Part shown: one piece after another, positions 35,231 to 45,985 of the stretch | Position numbering within the stretch: the first letter of the stretch is position 1 | Layout of the letters: the number at the start of each line of letters is the position of its first letter | Assembly (NCBI RefSeq): GCF_018991925.1 | Contig: NW_024724368.1 | Coordinates: 1,665,319-1,729,318, forward strand | Length of the DNA stretch: 64,000 nt | From: Homarus americanus | Taxonomy: Eukaryota; Arthropoda; Malacostraca; Decapoda; Nephropidae | Reading direction: 5' to 3' | Translations under genes and position numbers: made by a program | The notes under the pieces: generated by a model | What the model saw: the letters and a program-made list of their open reading frames with translations, nothing else | The model's database searches: none | Told to the model about the DNA's origin: nothing

Positions 35231-36028
35231 TATTGGCTTTCACTAACACTGTCTGTGGTCTTGTTGTCTCTGATGATAAACCTATACTGTACCTTCCTTC
35301 TTGTGCTACAGAAAGAGAATATGTCCTGCCACTTTTCTCCCTAAATCCATTGCTGGAATAAGGAAAGGCCTGGCAGTCTGTCCATCAAGCACTATGATCA
35401 GTGTAACAGTGGGTGTTACATCAGGTTCTGTTGTTGCTCCCTCAAGTTTGCCACCCTTTGGACATAATAGTGGGAAAACACATGCTTCCTGACTAGATGA
35501 AATTCTCGATTGTGCTTGGGCTCATGTCTTCTGAAAAATTTGCTGCCCTTTGTGCATAAATGATTAAAAAAAAAAAAAATCTCAACCAAATTCGTGATAG
35601 CCTGTTTGAATTTTTTAAATTTGGCTGTATATTCATGATTCACTGTTCTCTCCAACAGAACTGGGCAGCCACTTTGTTGATCAAGGTATAGGAGTTTTGT
35701 GTCAAGGACTTGGAGTTTATGGCCATCTCTACAAAAGGTTCGTGAGAGAGAGACTAATAAAGGCAAATGTAATACTGTATAAATTATCTGGTGTAAGGGG
35801 AATTTTATAAAAGACTGCATGAAATAACCATCTCTTTGCATTTGCAATGTGAAGTATGGTACTTGTACATGCATGTAATTTATTTACCGTATCTGTAATT
35901 GAGCTTAAGAATTTAAGAGACTCTTTGGTTTTACATAGGGTAGGATAATTTCTTTTGAAACTGAATACAGTACAGATGATAAGAATTTTTTTAAATTGCT
36001 AATATACAGACATATTGTACTGTTGCAG
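35231..36028. other. Intron/intergenic DNA before selenoprotein exon at 36029
   Basis: A minus-strand frame of 152 codons (35416-35874) has no recognisable domain and reads like low-grade repeat DNA. I do not call it a gene. Confidence 0.4.
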
Positions 36029-36122
36029 AAGTGGACTCCAGGACAGAGAAGCCCTGGATATTGCTATTAGTAAGAGCCACAATGTTGTGAAGGAAGCTGC
36101 ATTGGATTTATTGGAAATTGAG
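36029..36122 (+). CDS. SelL: Selenoprotein L-like protein, exon (helical region)
   Basis: Acceptor TACTGTTGCAG and donor GAG|GTACAG bound a 94-base exon. The only open frame reads SGLQDREALDIAISKSHN, then VVKEAALDLLEIE, an amphipathic helical segment ahead of the thioredoxin fold. It requires two bases from the previous exon and ends phase 0, which matches the phase 0 start of the exon at 38589. The phase 1 donor at 17072 cannot join it directly. Membership in this gene is inferred from strand, phase and continuity with the next exon. Confidence 0.6.
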
Positions 36123-36585
36123 GTACAGTAATACACATTTTTTCTTGGAATAGTGTTTGAACAATTGTTGTCTATTTGAACACCTGATAGATTACCATAT
36201 ATAGATGAATATAGTTATGAGTTTTAATGATCAAATTTTTATGCAAAACTAAGGGGTTATGGTAATGTTTTTGAGGGGTTAAAATTCATGCATTTCCATG
36301 GGTACACCATGGTGAAGAATAGCTACCTGGTACAGTACATGCTCACAGTAAGCTAACTTTACCAGTCAGGTCCTCATAATTTTGGTTAGGTATACATAAC
36401 TTTCTTTATTATTTGTTACTCAGTTACATGCACACACGAACTTACATACAGAATGTGCCCCCCCCCCCCAAAAAAAAAGGAAAAATAAATTGAAAAAATA
36501 ATTATCGTAAGGTCAAAAACATAAAGGGAGGAGTGAGGAGGCCCCATTCCAAGGGAGTAGGCAGAGGCAGTGCTGGGCTGTGTTA

Positions 36586-37199
36586 CAGAAAAAGTCCAAA
36601 AATCCGGATGCCAGAAATCCGGACCACCCGAGAATCCGGACTTTTCAAAAACTCACTATTTTTTTTTTTTTATTTAGCTGGCTTTTGTGTGTATGTGCGC
36701 ATGCGTGAGCGCCACAGCTACAACAAGCGACCACGCGGTTGCCACTTTAAAACAAGCAATCAAACTGTGACAACGTATGTAATTTTGAGTCCTACTCTTT
36801 CTATTTACAGAGTACTGTACAAGCCCATAATAATAGCTCCTAAAGTAGATAAACTTCATTGTGTGAAGAGAAAGAACAGGTTGAAATTGAGTAACAAACT
36901 TGAAATAATTAAGAAACTAGAACGTGGTGTGAGCAATACTGTTCTAATGGAAACATACGACATTGGAAAGTCTACAATTTATGATATAAAAAAGGCAAAG
37001 AATAAAATTCTAGAATTCACAGCTTTTTCTTTAAAACTGCTCGTTTTGATAAATGAAGCCTGCTATATTTGCTAATGAATAAACTTTCAAAATATACCTG
37101 TTCATCTCTTCTTTATTCCTCCTTAAATTTGAATTTTAACAATACTGCCTGAGAATCTGGAAAATCCGAAAATCCGAATGGGAAGGGTCTACTGTTCTG
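36586..37199 (+). mobile_element. Tigger-like element with transposase HTH remnant
   Basis: Imperfect inverted ends (CAGAAAAAGTCCAAAAATCC and the right end GGGTCTACTGTTCTG) with TA at both flanks; repeated AATCCGGA/TCCGAAAATCC motifs near both ends. Inside, 36836-37010 encodes KRKNRLKLSNKLEIIKKLER, then VSNTVLMETYDIGKSTIYDI and KKAKNKI, a complete psq/CENP-B-type helix-turn-helix of a pogo/Tigger transposase; the catalytic part is absent. Confidence 0.8.
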
Positions 37200-37969
37200 T
37201 ACAAAACTACTGGTGGAATTTGGATAAAAGTTACGACATTGGGTTTGGCATGAAAGTGAAGACGTTCTGCATACAGTGGCTTGACGTGAATGGGGGAGGT
37301 TGTTGAGTGTTACCGGGAGGTCAGTACTATGGGAACCAAATTTTACCAAGTAAAAACACACTACAGTACGTATTATAAAAAATGCATCTTTTCCTGCAAA
37401 AACACATTTTGTTTGGAATTGAAAGTCAAGGTTCCAAACTGTAGTATTTTGTAAAAAATAGAATTATAAAAAATGCCAAAAAGTTTCTTTGAAAACATTT
37501 ATACAGGTATTGCAAGTATACTGTGTGTACCGTACAGTAGTGTCCGAAAATTGACGAATTATTTTATGTTCATACCACAACCAAAGCAAAATTACACCTT
37601 TCTGTTGACCTCACACCTTCATTCAGTATATTCAAGAGTACCTATTAGGAAAAATGGGTGGGCTCATTTATTTTTGATGGGGAAAGCAACTTTTACAGCT
37701 AAGGAAAAATTTTAATAAATAAACACATTATACTGGGCAATTTTTAATAATTATAAAAAATCTAAATTCTGTACCTTATTTTAAGGACTATTAAAAATAT
37801 AATTCATAAAATTTCAACCTTGATAATCTTGTTCAAGAGTACCTTTGTGTGAAATTTGAACACTAAGTGAATACTAAATACTTTTTTCCTGTAAAGTGTA
37901 AGATGAAGTTTTCTCTTGGGAGGGGGGAGGTTCTTCTGGATTTTTTATTTTTTTATTTTATTTATTTTT

Positions 37970-38240
37970 TTTTTATCCTCTTCGCCACTGATCGGCTTGT
38001 TAGCCGCTTGGGCGATCGGTCACTTCTCTTTTCATTTATATTCTTCACCAAAAGATCGGCTTGCTAGCCGCCTGGGCGATCGGTCACGTCTCTGTCACGC
38101 ACTGTTGGCAAATACTGGGCATGCACTGGCTCCTGAATGTACCTGAACCCTCTCCAGTGTTGGTCAAGTCTTGTCTTGAAAGAGCTCACACTCGGTGCCG
38201 TCACCACACTAAGCTATTTAAACATGTTGAATTGCAATTT
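37970..38240 (+). repeat. Retroelement tail, partly duplicated
   Basis: Two tandem copies of CGGCTTG(T/C)TAGCCGC.TGGG with CGATCGGTCAC follow each other (37990-38030 and 38056-38092), then a segment ending CACACTCGGTGCCGTC. Related to the piece at 11150-11222. It is a dispersed LINE/SINE 3' region. Confidence 0.55.
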
Positions 38241-38588
38241 TGAGACATTCAGGAAATTTGTCAGAATTTAAATTTTGTTCAAAACCTCTGTATACTCCCG
38301 GGCTTCACCCCTTTTTCCCTTGGACAACAGTACAGTACAGCTAGTGTGGTAGATACAGTGTCAGCAAGTACTCTGTATAAATTTGTGAAGGGAGTAATTA
38401 TGTCATGCAATTAAGTTAATTTTTCAAATACTGCACTGTACAGTATATACTACTTTTGACCTTTTTTATTTTCATTACAGAAGTACTATTTTTATCTTTT
38501 GCTTAAAATTTTTAAAATTGAATATCATGAGCTGTTAGCATCTTCCAGTAAAGTTACTGGCACTAAAAGTTTCTTTTCAATATAACAG

Positions 38589-38918
38589 GATGACTGGAAT
38601 GAATTCCTCAGCACAGTTGAAGCTAAAGAAGCTGGCAAATTGGAAGTTTCACCACCCCAAGTTGGTGACAAGATACCCACTGATCTTGTCCTTAACTGTG
38701 TCATAAGCAATAAATTTTCAAACACTAATGACGGCTCTACTGCCTCGCATGAGACCAGTGCTACTATGGATGCTGTCCCAAGTGGGAAGACATCAAGAAC
38801 AATCAGCTTAGCAGATATTTTGGTGTCTACACCAAAAAATGTGACTCTACTCATTCTCAACAGACACTTCGCCTGACTCCCATGACGCACCCACATCACC
38901 CAGCTAGCAGAAAGACAG
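38589..38918 (+). CDS. SelL: Selenoprotein L-like protein, exon with Sec-x-x-Sec redox motif
   Basis: 330 bases, phase 0 at both ends, acceptor TATAACAG and donor CAG|GTGAAA. It encodes 110 residues from DDWNEFLSTVEAKEAGKLEV through a Ser/Thr-rich link to TPKNVTLLILNRHFA, then two in-frame TGA codons (38874-38876 and 38883-38885), ending HITQLAERQ. Read as selenocysteine, the motif is HFA-U-L-P-U-RTHITQLAE. It falls exactly where AhpC-TSA_2 (SelU/PRXL2-like) proteins have R-H-F-x-C-x-x-C-R-x-H-x-x-x-L. This is the thioredoxin-fold beta1-alpha1 active site. UxxU in this fold is the known signature of selenoprotein L, a redox protein with a diselenide bond described from aquatic animals and marine bacteria. 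Everything except the two TGAs is intact and in phase with flanking exons, arguing against decay. A gene caller would end at the first TGA. Confidence 0.85.
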
Positions 38919-39470
38919 GTGAAATAATTACTTATACTGTACTGTTGACAAAGCTATATATCCCGACCATACTGTATTCCCAAACCAGTAAATAAAAGCC
39001 AAATGAAAGTTTAACGGAGTTGCCATTCACATATACTTCCTGGTTCATCATAGCAATGGAGATGCTACCTCCACTGATTCCCTAGCAACGCTTCCCCACA
39101 CACACCTCGCCTCCTCCAACTGAGCCAGCTAACTCATGTGCAATGAAATGTATATTCCCTTTATACATTTGCCCTAAGGACAATTATTTCTTTTACTTTT
39201 TTCACAATATGTAAGTTGGATGGTGTGTGCATGGACCTGAGTAAAAGTAAATTTAGAAAGTTACGTATATCTACCTGAAAAAAAAGAGAAGAAAAACAAC
39301 AACCATAACACCTCACAACTTGGCCCAGTAGCCTGGTGGTTACAGAGATGAGGCTAATCTGGCTACATTGCCACCAGCGATGTTAACAGATGCAAATGTG
39401 AAAAGAAAGTTATCTGTAAATCTTCATTTGTATCAGGTATTTGTAGATTTAAAAATAAATGTTGCAGGTA

Positions 39471-39874
39471 CAGTAAACCCTCGATAACTCGGCAGTTGAT
39501 AACTCGGAATTTCATATACTGTAACTCGGCACAAATATGTGAACTCAGGAAATGCTAAGATTTATAAAATTATCTGGGAAAATTTTGGCATATCTGGCCA
39601 CCTGTGTCACCTATCATACCTCTGTGTCACCTACCATGCCTCTAGGTTACCCACCATGCATCTGTGTCACCTACTGTGATGCTTCATTCTTCACCTGCAG
39701 TGCTGGTAAGTGTTACTTATTTACATTTAGTAATTACTTATACACGTATATGGGCTGATAATTTTTTATTGTTGTATTTTTGTAGGAGGGGGAAAGTGCT
39801 TTGTTAAGTCGGAATTTGGGATAACTTCGCAAGGCCAGAGCCCCCATATGTGCAGAGTTATTGAGGGTTTACTG
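39471..39874. mobile_element. MITE, 404 bp, pogo-like
   Basis: Ends CAGTAAACCCTCGATAACTC and (GAGTTATTGAGGGTTTACTG) are inverted repeats of about 22 bp with TA flanks. The GATAACTCGG motif repeats near the left end. Non-coding. Confidence 0.9.
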
Positions 39875-40992
39875 TATGGCATTAATAGATTGTAATGCTT
39901 GTAAGAGTTAAGAAAATGGTTACTGCTTACAGTAGCTACCTCTGAAGAGTTGGGTATCTGCCTTATGGATGTTAATTGTCTCAGGTTACCATCGTCAGTG
40001 CATTACCTGTACTTATAAATCAAGTTTTTATTTTTACAATAATTAATTTTTTATTAATTAAATATGATAATAATGTGTTTAAGTAAGCAATAACATATTT
40101 TTAATTCTGGAGTTGGGTTAGGTAGAATTTAGCCAACTGGAGACAGCAACTAGGGGATTCATTAGCTTACAGGAGACCTCAACTTCTCATACTGTATAGG
40201 GCACAGGCTGATTTTTTTTAGCCATTTTTCAGACAAAAAGCGCATCTTGTATGCCATAAAATATATATTATTTTTTCTATTTTATTCCTCATTCTATACT
40301 AATTTTCTGCTCATTCAAGTTAAACTTCATACAAGATGATGTATGTAGTAATGAGTTGTGAGTAACACTTTCAAATGTACAGTGCTGAAAATGGACTTAT
40401 ATTTCAGAATATTTCAATCGATTATTCTTCCTTTATGATTTTTCAACTATGTGTACAGTACTTTTATAGTTTCATTACAAGCGACAATAAATGCAGTGGC
40501 TAGACAGGGCCAGTCAGAGACGTAGTTATAGCCCATACACCTACACACACATTCACTTCTCATACATAACACACCCATGCTCTTCATTTTTCTTATTTTA
40601 TAGTTTTATCTTTATTTCTAAGCCACATCGTTTATATATAGTGGAATACCTGTAATTGTTAAAGAATTCGGTTTTTCTGAAACATGCGCTCCGGGAGTCA
40701 GCTGGCACGGCATCTTGGGATAGGTGTGCAGACTGTCCTCCCATAAAGTAATGTAGCAAAGTTAAACAGCATTTTATTATATTTTTTTCATATGTTAGGT
40801 AGTAAATTAGAGAACAGGGGTAGTTGTGTACCATTTATAATTAGGTAAGTTTTGTTCTTGTTTGTGAACCAATTTCGTGTTTTGGGGGTATAATATTGGG
40901 GTATTTTTGTCATTGGAGAATCAAACCCTATTTTTCCCATATGTTTATCTATTTGTGATTTATAATTCACCTAACGAATGTTTTTTTTTAAC

Positions 40993-41141
<149 letters not shown>

Positions 41142-41270
41142 CCCAGATAGTTATCCCTCATACAGTATTAAGAAATTCATACACTGTACTGTATATAAAT
41201 TAAGATTGTAATCTAAGACTATTTAGTGCACTTTTATATTAATGTCACATGAAAAATTTGATATTTACAG

Positions 41271-41419
41271 AGTGAACTTGCTGCTGCTGGGTGTCATGTG
41301 GTTGTGGTTACATTTGGGGTAATGTCCGGTGCTGAAAGGTGGCGACTGGAGACAGCTTGCCCTTTCCCATATTACACTGATCCTTCCCATGCTCTGTACC
41401 AGCTACTTGGCCTCAAGAG
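41271..41419 (+). CDS. SelL: Selenoprotein L-like protein, exon (beta2-beta3 of thioredoxin fold)
   Basis: Acceptor GATATTTACAG, donor AAGAG|GTTTGT. Starts phase 0, joining the preceding LAERQ directly to SELAAAGCHVVVVTFGV, the standard AhpC-TSA_2 continuation (La.r..eLeaaGv.VvvV.fG). It goes on ERWRLETACPFPYYTDPSHA, then LYQLLGLKR, matching the conserved pattern CPFPxYxDPxxxLYxxLGLKR. It ends two bases into the Arg codon, which the next exon completes. Confidence 0.88.
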
Positions 41420-42054
41420 GTTTGTATGGATGAAGTTGTAGTACAGTACAGTATTTGTTTTTCTTATCAAAAACAGTAGTTGTCTTCCCACTAATAACAA
41501 ATATATGGGTAAACCACTATTTATGATATCTGAATCTATGATAATTCACGTTAACGATGCTGATATAGTAATACCACTTCCCTGTTTGTGATGTAAAAAA
41601 AAAAAAAAAACTTGCATTAACTGTATTCACGAGGGTTATATTCCTGGAAATCATCGCGAATTGTGAATTTGTGAATACTGTACTGAATTTAATGCTTTAT
41701 AGAAAAAAATAGAGTATGGTACCATGGCTACCAAGATTATTATATTTGTCATAATACTTTAGGTTAGAAATAATAAATGTTTCAGAGATGGTGTTGATAT
41801 TTATATGGAGTAAGTTTTTTGTAATAAAAACTAATAAATTAAAAAAAAAAATTTTTTTTGGTTCTGCATATAATTCAAGCCTGAGTACAGTACTGTACTG
41901 TAAATCAAGTAAGCCATTCTTGATAACATCTTGCCATTAGGAAAATTTTGCTCCTTTTAGCTACCCCCCATTGATTCCATGGGGAATCTGGGCTAGTTAT
42001 TGTAATCTGTTGACATTCTGTAGATTCCCAGTACAGTATTAATTACTTCAACAG
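41420..42054 (+). other. Intron of the selenoprotein gene
   Basis: 635-base GT-AG intron with A-runs at 41596-41610 and 41841-41850; no other feature. Confidence 0.85.
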
Positions 42055-42275
42055 GTCTGTTGCTTCTGTTTGGAATACAGCGACATTGAGTTACTATGGC
42101 GCTCAGATAGCCAAGGGCATTCCTCTTCCGGAGTCATATACAGACATTGAGGATGATCCACATCAGATGGGAGGAGATTTCATACTGGATAAACAGTCCA
42201 AACTTCAGTTTGTTTACAGAAGCAAAGTGCCAAATGATAGACCCTCTGTAGATCTAATCCTTACAGCTCTCAAAG
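42055..42275 (+). CDS. SelL: Selenoprotein L-like protein, exon (C-terminal half of fold)
   Basis: Acceptor ACTTCAACAG; the first base completes the Arg codon of the previous exon. It encodes SVASVWNTATLSYYGAQIAK, then IPLPESYTDIEDDPHQMGGD, FILDKQSKLQFVYRSKVPND and RPSVDLILTALK. The DDPxQxGGxFilD block and the closing DRPSVdxiLxAL are the strongest AhpC-TSA_2/SelU-family signatures of the gene. Donor AAAG|GTAACT leaves one base of a split codon. Reading through the donor gives a stop two codons later. Confidence 0.9.
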
Positions 42276-43939
42276 GTAACTAGGTACAATTAATGCTGTT
42301 ATCACTTGCTTTGAATGTTATAAGTAACTTAGTATTGGTATATTATGGTTATACTTTTTGTTTGAATTATTTCCATAACATTAAATATTCATTAGCTATG
42401 GCTAATTTTCATATTCTCAGAGTAACATTGAGCTATGAAGGTGTATGCTGAAACTTTTTTAGTGGCATACACTGGATCCATATTTTATTCTGTTACTTTC
42501 ATGGATATAAGCCAAGTCCATAGCGGTTTGGGGTTTGTTGAATTGTAACAAATTTGTTATGGTGTACTGTATACACTTTTCTGTTGTTATTAATGGATAA
42601 AGATTTTAGATGGGGAGAAGATGAAACAAAGGTTTTCTTTTTGTGTGTGTGTTCCTGCAACTATGAAATTTTGAAAATTTCTGATCACCACTGAAATACA
42701 ATGTCAATCAAAATCTTACCAAGAAAAACATTCCTGCCAAGTTTCATCCAAACGGAAGTTTGTTCTTAACTAAAAACAGTCAGAAAGACTGACCCACAGA
42801 CATCTGGATAATGTTGGATACAGTCTTGTTACATAGCCTAATCATTTACAATTGAAACCTAAATACATTTGTAATCATTTTGTGCATTACAAAAATATGT
42901 ATATCCTGCTACTGTAATGTCTGAATAACTCAAATAATTAATAAATAAAGACATAAAAATAACAAAATCATGCAACATAATGATTTACTTTCATTTACCT
43001 GACTTGACTGTCATTGAGATGATATGTAGGATGTTGCGATCCCCCAGCTGCCACTATAAGTGGCAGGTGGGGGATTGCCAAAGTTATTGTGGGAAAAACA
43101 AGTGATATCTGACCAGTGCAAATTCTGTAAACAAACATTGGAGGCAATCGGGTAGCGACCATCGTAAATCTAATCTTAGCCATTGGGTAGTGACCATCAT
43201 AAATCTTATCTTAGCCATCGCATGGTGGTATTAATTTCTTAACATCGCAAAGCTGATCTATTGTACTGTATATCAATCATTGTATAACATCTGTATCAGC
43301 AAAATAATAAAGGAGATACAACATAGTTACAATGATAATTGAAAGTATTTTATCAGGTATCTAACAAAATAATAATTATTATCAACAATAAACTGACTTG
43401 CTGGAACAGTAGGAATTTGGTGCTGATTATAAAAAAATTTAGGTTCAAGTTTAAGTCTGATGCAACACAAGTTTGTTAGATGTCGTGCACCTTAACCTAA
43501 AATTTACTCCAGGTAAGGTGATAAGGACTTGACTGGTGTGAAGTGAGGTGCTAAGGTCTTGTCTGGGGTGAGGTGCTAAGGACTTGACTTGGGTGAGGTG
43601 GTAAGGAGTGAGAGAAAGGTTTTATTAATATACATTAGAGTGAATATAAAAATGGACTTGTAGTTTATACACTTAATTATATGGACATTATGACTAAGTT
43701 GTAGTCGAGGATTGATTTTGTTAACTTAGTCCATCAAAATTCCAACAGCATAATCTAAGTTTGTCTAAATCAATCATTGTAAAGAAATGCTTTAGTTCCA
43801 CCACTGGGTTAGACTGCTCTTGTGATCCATCAATGGGGTGCCTCAGGTGACTTTAGCTAGAACACAGAGAATAATTGTAACATTGGTTTCAAGGAAGTTG
43901 TAAGGATATAATACAGTAATTACTAATAATTGGAATATA

Positions 43940-44724
43940 CAGGTAGTTCTGCTATAACACGATAGTAGTGTTCTTGTAAAACATCGTGTTATAGAAATTC
44001 GTGTAATAGAAATAACAGGGCTTATGGAGAAAATAGGGTTAGGTGCAGATTACTCCAAATCGAAAAAAAAATTCGTAGTTAGCCTAACACAAAGGATAGC
44101 ACAGTCTAAATAAATGTTACATTCATATCTAATAATGAAATCATACAGTAAATGTTACACTTTACCTTGAAAAAATATGAATATAACTTGATGGGGGAGA
44201 AGGGTGATGATGAGGCTCAGGAGTCATGAAACATCAAGCTTTTCTTCAAGTGTTATAGCCTTTCTTTTACGATCACCACCGGAAATGCGATCACCAGAGT
44301 GCTTCCCAGAGATATTCTTCTTTTCCATAGTCACAAAATTGGAGAAACAGTAATCAGAATTCACTGAGGACACTTAAAAACTTCACACGTGTTTCAAACA
44401 AAGTGTGGAGTAAACCGAGCGCGCGGGTATAAAACGTTATGTATTTTGTTTTTCTCTTATTTAAAATTTTACATTTTACATATACTGTACAGGTATACTG
44501 TATACATAAATATTACATAAATTATTTCTGCAATTCTTCACAAACAAAACACATAACTCAATTGAACATGTGATGTCGAACGTGAACTGAAGCCACAACA
44601 ACCGTTCGAGTGGAATCGCGTTAGAGCAAACGAGTTCGCGTTTTACAAATATCGTTCCTCAATTCATAAATCGCGTTCGAGCAAATTCGCGTTGTCAAAA
44701 CACGCGTTATAGCAGAACTCACTG
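43940..44724. mobile_element. TIR element, 785 bp, pogo-like
   Basis: Ends CAGGTAGTTCTGCTATAACA and (CGTTATAGCAGAACTCACTG) are inverted repeats of about 22 bp with TA flanks. CGTGTTATAG/CGCGTTATAG-type motifs recur internally. Non-coding. Confidence 0.88.
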
Positions 44725-44979
44725 TATACTGAAGATGAAACTACGCTAATCTACATAGCATTACTGAACACAGATAACTCACGACTTGTAATGTAGAATG
44801 TATTTATTTTCACTCGTTTGATGTTTTTACATAAAAAAGCCAAAAAGAGTAAAACATCAATCGCAAGAGAAATTAAAACATTATCTGTGTTCAGTAATGT
44901 TATGTAGATTAGTTTAGTTTCATCTTCATTTGCATACCTGAAGCATTTACAATAAAATGAAAGTTTTGCATATGATGTA

Positions 44980-45650
44980 CAGTCACAATGCAAAGTTTCG
45001 ACACCCCCCTGGCTGGGGGTTCGCCGAGGCCAGGGTTGAGGTAAGGCTGGGTGATCGGACACAGACTAGTTCAGCAATGTGGTAACGAGGCACTACGATG
45101 GTGAGGTTCACATTCCACCACCACAACACTCTGAGACTCACAGCACACGAGCATAGGAAGGAACTTATTACGAACTTTGACATGGCATGAACTTGCATAA
45201 CAAATGCGTTCATAACATTGTTGCCACACATAACAATAACATGTTAAGATAGGAGCATGAAAAACTTTGCCGTGTCCCAAAACACTGGCTTGGAACCACT
45301 TGATGCGAATCCTTGTATTACACATGAATCATCAGGGCTGCATAAATAATGGGTGGCTGGCGGCGGAATTTCGTCAAGAGGGAGTGAGCAGTCGGTTGAG
45401 AAGGCGAGGCCTATACATGCCTCACTCCTAACTTGCTATTGTTATGTGTGCCAACAATGTTATGAATGAAATTTTGCTATGCAGGTGCATGTCATGTCAA
45501 AATTCGTAAAATTTCCTTCCATGCTCGTGTGCTGTGAGTCTCGGAGTGTTGTGGTGGTGGAATGTCTGCGTCCCATCACCCAGCCTTACCTCAACCCTGG
45601 CCTCCGCGAACACCCAGCCAGGGGGGTGTCGAAACTTTGGATTGTGACTG
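44980..45650. mobile_element. Foldback element with very long inverted arms
   Basis: The left arm starts CAGTCACAATGCAAAGTTTC; the right arm ends GAAACTTTGGATTGTGACTG. The first and last about 110 bases are near-perfect inverses (ACACCCCCCTGGCTGGG / CCCAGCCAGGGGGGTGT), and homology continues inward to about 45245 and 45435, with small differences. TA flanks both ends. Arms of about 220-270 bp around a loop of about 190 bp would fold into one hairpin. Confidence 0.9.
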
Positions 45651-45764
45651 TACCTAAAGTAATGTACCAAAGTAATGCAACATCACATAAAAAGTAATAT
45701 AACATACCTGTCCTAATGTAACATAACATACCAAATGTAATACAACATAACATAATGTACAGTA

Positions 45765-45985
45765 CAGTGATCCCTCGGTTAACGAGATTTCGGTTAACGA
45801 GTTACCTTAAGATTCTTAACTTCGGTTAACGAGCAATCCCTCAATTAACGAGTTTCTTACGAGCTGACCTCAACATGTTTTCGCTTGCATTTGGCTGTCT
45901 ACCAGCTGTAGTATTAGTCCGCCAATACAGTAATCGGTTCTAGGGCTTAAATTCCTTACTATTTTAGTAAATATCAAGAAGTTTA
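45765..45985 (-). mobile_element. Truncated inverted copy of the 20553-21377 element
   Basis: Begins CAGTGATCCCTCGGTTAACG and shares AAGATTCTTAACTTCGG, CTCAACATGTTTTCGCTTGC and TCCGCCAATACAGTAATCGG with the reverse complement of the 825-bp element. It breaks off where the next transposon begins at 45986; the missing half does not resume after 47810. Confidence 0.85.

Larger units (their letters stand above)
36123..38588 (+). other. Intron of the selenoprotein gene
   Basis: A 2.5-kb intron carrying a Tigger-like element (36586-37199) and a double retroelement tail (37970-38100). The remainder is AT-rich. Confidence 0.6.

Noticed and set aside
35416..35874. 152-codon minus-strand ORF
   Set aside because: No recognisable domain, no splice context, and it lies between transposons; probably chance or old repeat.
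38874..38885. The two TGAs as ordinary stops in a pseudogene
   Set aside because: All other codons, splice sites and phases over four exons are intact, and both TGAs fall exactly at the two redox-Cys positions of the family.
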